From an uncultured Selenomonas sp. (GTDB taxonomy: Bacteria; Bacillota; Negativicutes; Selenomonadales; Selenomonadaceae): 41,303 nt of DNA. This document shows positions 30,715 through 37,658 of this stretch, piece by piece. The stretch is from positions 1 through 41,303 of the forward strand of contig CAJPRR010000006.1 in assembly GCA_905373085.1 (NCBI GenBank). Direction: 5' to 3'. How positions within the stretch are numbered: position 1 is the stretch's first letter; each line of letters starts with the position of its first letter. The translations under genes and the position numbers were made by a program. The notes beneath the pieces were generated by a model that made no database searches, was not told the DNA's origin, and was given only the letters and a program-made list of their open reading frames with translations.

Positions 30715-30780
30715 TTCTCTATATATAGATATATATATGTCTCAACTCTTGTTACCATAGTCCTAATAATCATTTTAGAT
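30715..30780 (-). repeat. Repeated intergenic element, copy B (promoter-like)
   Basis: It is identical to copy A in ATCTAAAATGATTATTAGGA and in GTTGAGACATATATATAT plus CTATATATAGAGAAA, but differs in the middle (TGGTAACAAGA instead of AAGTAGTGATA). It fills the gap between portal and protease; its first bases overlap the portal stop codon. Confidence 0.8.
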
Positions 30781-32025
30781 GTTTACTTTTAGTTTTACAT
30801 CCTCTTCTTCCTTTTTTGGTCTTCCTACATCATTCAATGATTTCAATTTACCTAATTGATAGTGATCTACGATAGCCGTATTTGCTACGTTGAGTGTTTG
30901 GACGCGATCTTCTCCATCTTCAATAGGCGGCAGGTTCAAAAGCTCTAAGCATTGATTCGTCGTAAGCAAGCCGAGAGGCCTAAGCTCTCTGATTAAGGCG
31001 ATCTTCGTTTTCATTTCTGAATACATAAGTCGATTTCCGCTGAAATGAATTGCATAGCCTTGTTCTATCTCTTTCGGCGAAAGTATTTTTCTCGTAAACT
31101 CCTGAGACAATGTTATCGCGATAGGCTCAATCGTATTTTCAAAGAAACTCTGCCATTCTGATTCAGAGTATTTACCGCCGACGATGTTCTTAGATATTCC
31201 GAAATAGTTATAAATGTTGTCGCGCACATAGTCTAATTGTGCTGTATCGGCGGCTTCGGGCTGCGAATCTATCGCCGTAAATGTTACCGTGCTATCCGTC
31301 GTAACGATGCCGCCTTGCGATGCGTCTTTTAGATTGTTCGTCAACTCTCTTGCCTTCTGCTTCCATGCTTCCGATCCCGCTTGCCCCGTGATCTGCGCTA
31401 CACCCTTAATTTTTCCAGAATTGACCGCTTTATTGCGGAAAGATTGCTGTAATACATCCAGTAGAGCGAGATTTTCCGCTATATTGGATTCCGTACGGGC
31501 GATAAAGTCACCCGCGCCGAAATTGTAGCGAACATGGATAATATCACGGTAAGGGATCGTTTCCGTCTCCCCACTCCTAAACTGAAATTTCAAATAAATT
31601 TCATCATCTAACTCGCGCGGCTCAACAGATTGATAGTCAAGCACCCAAAAAGATATGACGTTTCCGTATTTATCGCGGCCAATTTTCACGTATGCATTTT
31701 GATTCTGAATCAAGCTATATGCCAGCTTGTAGTAAAAATCGTATGCCGTCATGTAAGGATTCGGTTCGAGAGTCAGAACATGATACAGTAGCTTATTCTC
31801 TATGCTCGGCTTCTTCCGTCCGCTGTCCAGTACCGTTATCGTAGGCTCTAACTTAGCGATATGCTTTGCGAGTGTCGCGAAACAGGTTTTGAGTAAGATG
31901 TCGTCACCGTAGTCTTGCCGTGCAAAAAATACTTGCTGATAATCATTCAAGAGTTCAAGTCTCGTCGTCTGTGTTTCCGGCTTTTTATCGCCGAAAATGC
32001 TCTTAAACATGCTGCGTAATTCCAT
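30775..32025 (-). CDS. Portal protein, HK97 family
   Basis: This 416-residue protein begins MELRSMFKSIFGDKKPET and contains VFFARQDYGDDILLKTCFATLAKHIAKLEP, LYHVLTLEPNPYMTAYDFYYKLAYSLIQNQNAYVKIGRD, DIIHVRYNFGAGDFIAR, QAGSEAWKQKARELTNN and YNYFGISKNIVGGKYSESEWQSFFENTIEPIA, the HK97 portal pattern. It forms the dodecameric gate for DNA packaging. GAAGGTGAATCA precedes the ATG. Two tandem hairpins separate it from the large terminase. Confidence 0.95.
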   Translation of the reverse strand: MELRSMFKSIFGDKKPETQTTRLELLNDYQQVFFARQDYGDDILLKTCFATLAKHIAKLEPTITVLDSGRKKPSIENKLLYHVLTLEPNPYMTAYDFYYKLAYSLIQNQNAYVKIGRDKYGNVISFWVLDYQSVEPRELDDEIYLKFQFRSGETETIPYRDIIHVRYNFGAGDFIARTESNIAENLALLDVLQQSFRNKAVNSGKIKGVAQITGQAGSEAWKQKARELTNNLKDASQGGIVTTDSTVTFTAIDSQPEAADTAQLDYVRDNIYNYFGISKNIVGGKYSESEWQSFFENTIEPIAITLSQEFTRKILSPKEIEQGYAIHFSGNRLMYSEMKTKIALIRELRPLGLLTTNQCLELLNLPPIEDGEDRVQTLNVANTAIVDHYQLGKLKSLNDVGRPKKEEEDVKLKVNI

Positions 32026-32048
32026 TGATTCACCTTCTATTTTTAAGG

Positions 32049-32072
32049 TCAGAGCCGAAAACTCGGCTCTGA
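32049..32072 (-). terminator. Second hairpin between terminase and portal
   Basis: The 10-bp stem TCAGAGCCGA/TCGGCTCTGA has the loop AAAC. The minus strand continues CCTTAAAAATAG. It has no strong U-tract, so it may act in RNA processing or attenuation. Confidence 0.55.
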
Positions 32073-32089
32073 GTCCATATTAAAAGAAA

Positions 32090-32121
32090 AATTTGGCGGC
32101 TGAATTTTCAACTGCCAAATT
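32090..32121 (-). terminator. First hairpin behind the large terminase gene
   Basis: The arms AATTTGGC and GCCAAATT with inner pairing around TGAAttTTCA form a hairpin; on the minus strand TTTTTCTTTTAATA follows, a good U-tract. It lies about 20 bp behind the terminase stop. Confidence 0.65.
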
Positions 32122-32141
32122 CCCTCCTCATAGTACATGCG

Positions 32142-33785
32142 CTATAAGTCGCCCTTATTGTCCAGATATAAAACAAACGCATCGAGAAAACTAGAATAGC
32201 CGTCAATGCGCTTCGTTAAATTGCGATTCTTAAAAGGTTTGATATTTCCCGATGTATCTGTGACTGAGAGCGTGTTGAGCAAACACCACTGAAAAATTGG
32301 GTTGACGTTGTAAACGACTTTTTTGCTCTTGAAATATGCCTTAGATTCAAACATATATGTACTCAATCCGATAAAAGACTGACTGATCGGCTTACATAAT
32401 TCTTTTCCAAAATTTTCTTCTAGTTCCTTGACGAGATATGATGCATTGTATCGGTCATATCCGATCTTATACGCATATAGCCCATACTCATTTTGTAATT
32501 CCATAAACCATTGACATATATCCGAAGGATTTATGATTCTTCCCTCGCAAGTCCTCATAAGTCCGCGACTTATCCATATATCATAAGGAACCTGATCTTT
32601 CTCGATATGCTCTTGAAGAGTTTCTTTTGGAATCCAATACATCTGCTGAACATATAACTTACCGTCGCAGGGAATAAGTGCTGTCGCACAAGTTAAGTCC
32701 GTCGTCTGTGATAAGTCGATGCCGCCCAAGAAATATTTTCCTTGAAAATCTCGCAAGTCAAATATTTCCTCATTGTCGATATCGGCGAAAGAAAAGAATG
32801 TATCTCGTGCATTTTCTCGGATATTGAATTGCTTTACGAGAAGATCGCGTAACGTCTTTTCATTGAGCATCGCCCGCTTTACTTCCTGCCGAAGCATTTC
32901 TATAGACTTAGAAACTCCTAAGTTGGGATTTGCTTTCATCCATGCAGATTCTTCATTTAACTCTTGCTTGCCGTCCAATTCATAAAGTAAGGGCAAAACA
33001 GTCTCATCCGTATACTTTCCATCCTCGTAACCGTCTATGATCGATAGGTATTCCTGATATTTAGAATCAAAGATAGAATCTTGTTCAATATAACCGCCGG
33101 TAGACATGATAAGAGTTAGAGGCTCGACACGAGAATACATGCCGCCTTTCACGACATCATATAGATTGCGGTCTTTTATTGCGTGCAGCTCGTCCAGTGC
33201 CATTACAGACGGCGATAAACCGTCCATTGAACCGCTATTTTTTGACAATGGAACGAATTTATTGAATCCGTTCTTGACGACGATCTCATTGACCCTGATT
33301 TTGAAGTATTTTTTCAGTAAGGGCGACGTAGCTATCATCTGTTTCGCGTATTCCCATATAATTTTTGACTGCTGTCGGTCAGTCGCGACGCTATAAACTT
33401 CCTGAGCAGCTTCTTCCGAAAACAACATAATATATAGAATAATCGCGGCCGATAAAAGCGTCTTCGCGTTTTTTCTTCCGACGAACAGGAATAATTCTCG
33501 ATACTGTCGTCGGTTCTCTCTGTCTCTGAACCCGAACAGGCAAGATATTAACGCTTTCTGCCAGAGTTCTAAAACAAAAGGCTGTTTACCATCCTTGAAT
33601 TTCGGTATACAGCAGAATGTTTCGATGAAAGAGATCGCTTTTTCTGCTTCCCTGCTTTCGTAGCGGAATTTTCCGCTGTCAGAATGTAGGTTATTCACGA
33701 CATGAGCGTATACTTTCTTTATTTTCTCGCCCGCCGCTATTTTGTCGCTTTGAATTGCATTATGATACTCTTCAATGTAGTTCGT
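32142..33785 (-). CDS. Terminase large subunit (HK97/P27-partner family)
   Basis: The product is about 547 residues if started at 33785. Walker A is FLFVGRKNAKTLLSA (about residues 100-113), Walker B MALDELHAI, and the nuclease motif is GGIDLSQTTDLTCATAL. It powers DNA packaging and cuts concatemers. No ATG, GTG or TTG suits the conserved N-terminus NYIEEYHNAIQSDKI. The only codon properly spaced (7 bases) from GGAGG is ACG at 33785, one base away from ATG. A GTG at 33698 would drop 29 conserved residues. So this is either a non-canonical start or a start-codon mutation. Confidence 0.92.
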   Translation of the reverse strand, partial: TNYIEEYHNAIQSDKIAAGEKIKKVYAHVVNNLHSDSGKFRYESREAEKAISFIETFCCIPKFKDGKQPFVLELWQKALISCLFGFRDRENRRQYRELFLFVGRKNAKTLLSAAIILYIMLFSEEAAQEVYSVATDRQQSKIIWEYAKQMIATSPLLKKYFKIRVNEIVVKNGFNKFVPLSKNSGSMDGLSPSVMALDELHAIKDRNLYDVVKGGMYSRVEPLTLIMSTGGYIEQDSIFDSKYQEYLSIIDGYEDGKYTDETVLPLLYELDGKQELNEESAWMKANPNLGVSKSIEMLRQEVKRAMLNEKTLRDLLVKQFNIRENARDTFFSFADIDNEEIFDLRDFQGKYFLGGIDLSQTTDLTCATALIPCDGKLYVQQMYWIPKETLQEHIEKDQVPYDIWISRGLMRTCEGRIINPSDICQWFMELQNEYGLYAYKIGYDRYNASYLVKELEENFGKELCKPISQSFIGLSTYMFESKAYFKSKKVVYNVNPIFQWCLLNTLSVTDTSGNIKPFKNRNLTKRIDGYSSFLDAFVLYLDNKGDL

Positions 33786-33812
33786 TCTTCTCCCTCCTTT
33801 CGCGCCTACAAA

Positions 33813-33840
33813 AAGATCGGCTCAAATTCGAGTCGATCTT
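33813..33840 (-). terminator. Terminator-like hairpin between small and large terminase genes
   Basis: The arms AAGATCGGCTC and GAGTCGATCTT (one mismatch) enclose AAATTC. The minus strand continues TTTGTAGG. It lies about 20 bp before the large terminase ribosome-binding site. Confidence 0.6.
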
Positions 33841-33957
33841 CGTAGGTAGATTCTGCTGTGAAGGGGATGGCGGAATTTTCCGCATACCCTATTTCCTTGC
33901 GAATTATTTCGCGATTTTATGCTGTTTTTCGACGGTCTCCACGATTTTGGAGAACCC

Positions 33958-34311
33958 CTATTTTTTGAATTTCGCGGCGAAATCCTGCAAGGCATCCGTT
34001 CCCTCTTTTGTTATGTCCAAAAACGATTGAAGCTGTTTTACCGATGCTGTAAACTGTTTCGCGTATGCCGTATAAACATTGACGGCCGGGCTTATCCTAA
34101 CGCCTTTCTGCCCGCCGCCATTGTCGTAAGGCACTACTACGCCCGACGCAAGAGTGTCGTCCTGTATCTCGTCCAGATACGCCGCCAGATATGCGAGGCG
34201 ATTGATGAGCATCATAACGACGACCTTCGTTTCTCCTTCATGTTGATCCGCGATGCCCTTAAGCTGTTTCGTATATTTCTTGATCGCCTTGCGGCGCGTT
34301 TCTTCGTTCAT
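33958..34311 (-). CDS. Terminase small subunit, P27 family
   Basis: This 117-residue helical protein begins MNEETRRKAIKKYTKQLKGI and carries the P27 features VVMMLINRLAYLAAYLDEIQDDTLASG and ISPAVNVYTAYAKQFTASVKQLQSFLDI. It recognises phage DNA for packaging and is the usual partner of this large terminase. Its start lies 52 bp inside the methyltransferase end. About 170 bp with a hairpin but no gene follow before the large subunit. Confidence 0.85.
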   Translation of the reverse strand: MNEETRRKAIKKYTKQLKGIADQHEGETKVVVMMLINRLAYLAAYLDEIQDDTLASGVVVPYDNGGGQKGVRISPAVNVYTAYAKQFTASVKQLQSFLDITKEGTDALQDFAAKFKK

Positions 34312-35299
34312 GATGTTTCTTCTTCCTCTCGATATTTTTCTTCAGATATAATCCGACAGACGACAATTTATCTGCTCTTAAGTGCTTAAGTCTATTCCTG
34401 TATTCATCTAAGACCGCTTGCAGATTTTCCAGTAGAGGAACTATACTCTCACCGCCCATCATCACTTGTGACATATAAGAGATTTCAAGGCTTGCGCGTA
34501 AACTCTTGCAAAGCGTTTCTCTTATATCAAATTCCAGTTCCTTAGGATTTATCTCTTCTTGTTTACGCTTCTGCTGAATGTATGTTGATACGCACAGAGA
34601 AAAATCATTCTCGCGTACTTCGTCGAATAAAACGACACGTTCTATTTCGTTTTCCCGGTCGATAAAATGAATGTTCGTATCCGTTTTATTCTTTTTGAGG
34701 ATAAGACCGAGTAGCGGAATAGGCGTATCGACAAACTGATTCCCGGGGATATGAATTACGGTATCGACAAAGTTCTGCTCGATCAACCATTTTCTTATTT
34801 TTCCTTCTCGTTGCCCACGATATCCAATTCCCGGAGAATTTAATATAGCGGCCGTTCCATCTTCGGATAAATAGTGAATGATATGCAAGAGAAAAGCAAA
34901 GTCGGCCTTAGACGGCGGCGCAAAGCACGGCGAAGATGTGAAGCGTACATCGTCTTTCAATAGGTCGGGCGACCATTTCACGGAAAAAGGCGGATTGGCG
35001 ATAATCGCACGAAACTTCTTGCCGATAAAAGCAGGAGAAAGAAGCGTGTCGCTACAAACGATTTCACTGTTCGGAATAGCGCTCGCCGCTTCTACGGCAT
35101 CAGGATTGATGTCCTGCCCATATTTCTTCACCGTATCGGAAAACACTTCTAAAAGTGATCCATGTCCACATGTCGGATCGTAAATTTCCGTTATATTTTC
35201 AGGTAGGAAAGATCTCATATATTCCGCTAAAGGGCGCGGCGTATAAAAAATACCGTTCTTTTTGAACCTCTCGCGTATGCTTTTTAAGTTATAAGCCAT
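34259..35299 (-). CDS. N6-adenine DNA methyltransferase (HsdM/type I-like, orphan)
   Basis: This 346-residue protein has the AdoMet-binding motif ITEIYDPTCGHGSLLEVF (about residues 36 to 53) and the catalytic NPPFSVKW (102 to 109), which resembles HsdM/gamma-class N6-adenine methyltransferases; GIFYTPRPLAEYMRS and GYRGQREGKIRKWLIEQNFVDTVIHIPG support this. A helical tail (about 280 to 346) follows. No specificity or restriction subunit is next to it, so it may protect phage DNA from host restriction or mark packaging sites. It overlaps the small terminase gene by 53 bp in another frame. The ribosome-binding site is weak (AAAAAAGTAAT). Confidence 0.88.
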   Translation of the reverse strand: MAYNLKSIRERFKKNGIFYTPRPLAEYMRSFLPENITEIYDPTCGHGSLLEVFSDTVKKYGQDINPDAVEAASAIPNSEIVCSDTLLSPAFIGKKFRAIIANPPFSVKWSPDLLKDDVRFTSSPCFAPPSKADFAFLLHIIHYLSEDGTAAILNSPGIGYRGQREGKIRKWLIEQNFVDTVIHIPGNQFVDTPIPLLGLILKKNKTDTNIHFIDRENEIERVVLFDEVRENDFSLCVSTYIQQKRKQEEINPKELEFDIRETLCKSLRASLEISYMSQVMMGGESIVPLLENLQAVLDEYRNRLKHLRADKLSSVGLYLKKNIERKKKHHERRNAPQGDQEIYETA

Positions 35300-35300
35300 A

Positions 35301-35435
35301 TTACTTTTTTACTCGATCCCCTTTTTCTACCTGAATCGATTTTTCATCTGAATTTTCTTTTTTCATGCGATCCATAATGGCGATATTCTCCTTTATGGCA
35401 TCTGCCCATGTTTTAGCCAACGTCACTCTATCCAT
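35301..35435 (-). CDS. Small charged phage protein of unknown function (44 aa)
   Basis: It reads MDRVTLAKTWADAIKENIAI and ends VEKGDRVKK. It is short, helical and highly charged. Its stop codon is followed after one base by the methyltransferase ATG, which suggests coupled translation and makes it likely to be real. AGAGG lies about 11 bases before the ATG. No family is recognised. Confidence 0.5.
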   Translation of the reverse strand: MDRVTLAKTWADAIKENIAIMDRMKKENSDEKSIQVEKGDRVKK

Positions 35436-35484
35436 GTTATCAAAACCTCTCTATAAACAATGCGCTATTCTCATTAAAACAATA

Positions 35485-35509
35485 AAGGGGCGGCGATTTG
35501 CCACCCCTT
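35485..35509 (-). terminator. Terminator-like hairpin ahead of the methyltransferase block
   Basis: The arms AAGGGGCGGC and GCCACCCCTT (one mismatch) enclose GATTT. The minus strand continues TATTGTTTTA. It lies 10 bp behind the 114-residue gene. Confidence 0.65.
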
Positions 35510-35518
35510 CGACCGTAT

Positions 35519-35863
35519 TTAGTTAAGGATTCCGGCCAGCCAGTCCATGCCGCTGTGAGTTACATACGTCGTCTTGATCGTAACGTATTCACCGTCATAC
35601 ACCGCATATTTCTTAGGAAACGCGACCTTTGTTTCTCTTTCGATCATGTAACCTTTCTTCTTTACCCATTCGGACGGCTTGCCGTTATTGTCTATATATT
35701 CACGTTCTGTCATTAGATGCCAAGCATCTTCTTCCGTGAGATCTCCCGATATCGTTCGTGCAATCGCGTCCTCAAGATAATACAGGTTCAATGATGCATT
35801 TGTTATGTCTGTTTCAAACTGTGCGCTGTTCGCCATCGCTCTATCATATCGCTTCTCTATCAT
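35519..35863 (-). CDS. Phage protein of unknown function (114 aa)
   Basis: It begins MIEKRYDRAMANSAQFETDI and has a helical first half (ASLNLYYLEDAIARTISGDLTEEDAWHLMTEREY) followed by a beta-rich second half (KKGYMIERETKVAFPKKYAVYDGEYVTIKTTYVTHSGMDWLAGILN). No family is recognised. AAGAGGAGATAAAATC gives a strong ribosome-binding site. It stands alone between the HNH gene and a terminator-like hairpin, in the zone before the packaging genes. Confidence 0.65.
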   Translation of the reverse strand: MIEKRYDRAMANSAQFETDITNASLNLYYLEDAIARTISGDLTEEDAWHLMTEREYIDNNGKPSEWVKKKGYMIERETKVAFPKKYAVYDGEYVTIKTTYVTHSGMDWLAGILN

Positions 35864-36023
35864 GATTTTATCTCCTCTTAACTATAACTAATATTTATAA
35901 TATTATAAAAATATACTATTCCTCCCGCACTCCAAATGCGAAAAATCTCACAAAAGAGGGCGCGCAGGTCTTGAAAAATCTAGCTTCTTGCCCGAAAAGG
36001 GGCGGGCTTCTCTCTTTCTTCAC

Positions 36024-36395
36024 TTATCGTAACATCGACCTATACATTTTAATACGTCGCTCCTGCTCTAGCGTGTAGCTTTGGTGTTTCCATTCGTCCT
36101 TCTTCGGAACGACGTTGCCTTCTTTATCGAACGTGCAGCGACTCGGTTCCCGTCGATAATCGCGGTCATGGATCGCGTCGTGACAGCGTTCACATACTGT
36201 AATGAGATTGTTCGGGTCGAGTGACACATGAGCATCATTTATATTGAGCGGCGTTAGTTCTCGTATATGATGTACGGTCTTGCTGTTCGACGCTCCACAC
36301 ACACGACATAAATAGAAATCACGCTGCAAGATATACAGACGAATCTTTTTCCAATCCGACGAATTATAAAATTTCTTACTAAAGTTCTTTGCTAT
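36024..36395 (-). CDS. HNH endonuclease near the packaging genes, apparent ATA start
   Basis: About 123 residues, reading (M)AKNFSKKFYNSSDWKKIRLYILQRDFYLCRVCG..., then TVHHIRELTPLNINDAH, LDPNNLITVCERCHDAIHD. CxxC at both sites and the HH...N...H core mark the HNH nuclease that many HK97-type phages carry beside terminase and that aids packaging cleavage. The N-terminal AKNFSKKFYNSSDWKKIR is conserved in such proteins, yet no ATG, GTG or TTG precedes it: ATA at 36395 is 9 bases from GGAGG. The nearest alternative TTG at 36329 would remove this region. Confidence 0.85.
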   Translation of the reverse strand: MAKNFSKKFYNSSDWKKIRLYILQRDFYLCRVCGASNSKTVHHIRELTPLNINDAHVSLDPNNLITVCERCHDAIHDRDYRREPSRCTFDKEGNVVPKKDEWKHQSYTLEQERRIKMYRSMLR

Positions 36396-36428
36396 CCTTT
36401 TTGACCTCCTTCGAGATATGGGACGATT

Positions 36429-36686
36429 TTATAAGTATGGAAATTCCTCGATAGAAATTTCACGTTTGCGCCTATCTTCTTCCTGTCTCGCCGTAAGGAA
36501 CGAATACGCATAAGCATTTTTCGTATTGCGGCGATGCGGTCGATAAAAATATAGACGATCAATCAAATAATCATAGAGATATGGATTCTTCTCTTTCTCG
36601 ATAAGATGTACGATTTCTTCTTCCGTATAGTGACTTGCTTCCTTAATACCTTGATATGGATTATAGATTTTCTTCACGGCATACAT
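36429..36686 (-). CDS. Phage protein of unknown function (85 aa)
   Basis: From the ATG at 36686, which follows AAAGGA, it reads MYAVKKIYNPYQGIKEASHY and ends RRKREISIEEFPYL. It is rich in Tyr, Glu and Arg. An in-frame ATG 17 codons earlier (36737) lacks a ribosome-binding site. No family is recognised. The start overlaps the stop of the sigma-region-4-like gene by 13 bp, so the two are probably coupled and may act together in late control. Confidence 0.55.
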   Translation of the reverse strand: MYAVKKIYNPYQGIKEASHYTEEEIVHLIEKEKNPYLYDYLIDRLYFYRPHRRNTKNAYAYSFLTARQEEDRRKREISIEEFPYL

Positions 36687-36961
36687 TCCTTTAGAGATTG
36701 CGGAATAGATCGTATTAGAAATTTTACATCGGCGCACGTCTTATGTAAAATATGCGCCGTCTTTTTTACGCTATATTGCTTTTCAAAGACATAACGTACA
36801 ATTTTCCGCTGTTCATCCGACAAAAATCTTTTCTCGTAAATCTCACAATCCATGAGCATGTCAGCCGCGCAAAAACTCCCATAATTACGAGAATCAATAA
36901 GTAGCCGTTTATTTTGAATCATTTTCCATACCGTATCTGCGGAATATTCTTCAGTTCTCAT
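36674..36961 (-). CDS. Sigma-region-4-like regulator (candidate late-gene activator, ArpU/RinA position)
   Basis: This 95-residue protein has a C-terminal helix-turn-helix, LSDEQRKIVRYVFEKQYSVKKTAHILHKTCADVKFLIRSI, resembling sigma-70 region 4 or the ArpU/RinA group. Those regulators sit just upstream of the terminase genes and switch on the late operon, which fits here. The first half (MRTEEYSADTVWKMIQNKRLL) is not recognised. The ribosome-binding site is poor, but the gene overlaps a small ORF upstream and could be coupled. Function is inferred from position and HTH shape. Confidence 0.62.
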   Translation of the reverse strand: MRTEEYSADTVWKMIQNKRLLIDSRNYGSFCAADMLMDCEIYEKRFLSDEQRKIVRYVFEKQYSVKKTAHILHKTCADVKFLIRSIPQSLKECMP

Positions 36962-37064
36962 GATGCATCAGATGTTTTATCGTTTTATATGAAGCGTGTG
37001 CTATACAGGCATACATGCTAACGCACAAGACTATAAATACTGTCATTACAATAATTTTAAGCAT
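36951..37064 (-). CDS. Small single-pass membrane protein (37 aa)
   Basis: From the ATG at 37064 it reads MLKIIVMTVFIVLCVSMYAC and ends KTIKHLMHHEN: one membrane helix with a short His-rich tail. AAAGGATGAAAGAA upstream is a well-placed ribosome-binding site. It overlaps the HNH gene by 8 bp and the sigma-like gene by 11 bp, which favours a real coupled gene. Function unknown. Confidence 0.5.
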   Translation of the reverse strand: MLKIIVMTVFIVLCVSMYACIAHASYKTIKHLMHHEN

Positions 37065-37560
37065 TTCTTTCATCCTTTTTTCTCAATTCATGGATAGCCT
37101 CCTCAATTTCTTTCGTCATGTCGAGTTCGAAGAGCTGTAGCCAAAAATCGGCTTTCGCGTCTAAAGCATCGATAATGGAATCATATCTTCCTAGAGTCCT
37201 GTTCTTTCCGTCGATTCTCGTCTGTAATATATAGCGTTTTCCGTCCCGATAGATATTGCTGTATCCCGTTTTATTATTCTGCCGAATTTTCTTATTTCTC
37301 AAATTGAGCGAAGGCGTGCAAATTCTCAGATTGTTTTTTTGATTGTCATTCACGTCATGATTGATATGATCGGTCACGAGATAAGGCGATTCATTCCGCA
37401 TAATAAAACGATGCATATAGATCTTTCTCTTTATTCCGTTTATACGACGGAATGTGCACCAATACCCATTAGAAGGATCTTTATACCATGTATAGCGACT
37501 AAGGCGCTCGGCATCTTCTTCGTCGATAATGTACGCATTGTTACCTTTTACGATTTTCAC
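37057..37560 (-). CDS. HNH homing-type endonuclease with AP2-like DNA-binding domain
   Basis: This 167-residue protein has an NUMOD-like start (NNAYIIDEEDAERLSRYTWYKDPSNGYWCTFRR), an HNH core (KIYMHRFIM, YLVTDHINHDVNDNQKNNLRIC), and an AP2-like C-terminal part (NKTGYSNIYRDGKRYILQTRIDGKNRTLGRYDSIIDAL). This build is typical of free-standing phage homing nucleases, which cut alleles lacking them. It lies between the primase and the late regulators. It could be a selfish insertion rather than a phage function. Confidence 0.87.
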   Translation of the reverse strand: MKIVKGNNAYIIDEEDAERLSRYTWYKDPSNGYWCTFRRINGIKRKIYMHRFIMRNESPYLVTDHINHDVNDNQKNNLRICTPSLNLRNKKIRQNNKTGYSNIYRDGKRYILQTRIDGKNRTLGRYDSIIDALDAKADFWLQLFELDMTKEIEEAIHELRKKDERNA

Positions 37561-37658
37561 TTTTTAGAAAACCCCTTTGGATGATAGATTTCAGAGGCTT
37601 TTGTTTGCCCCTGCTATCTATTCATTACCTATTAGGATCTTCTATTTACGATCATTTT

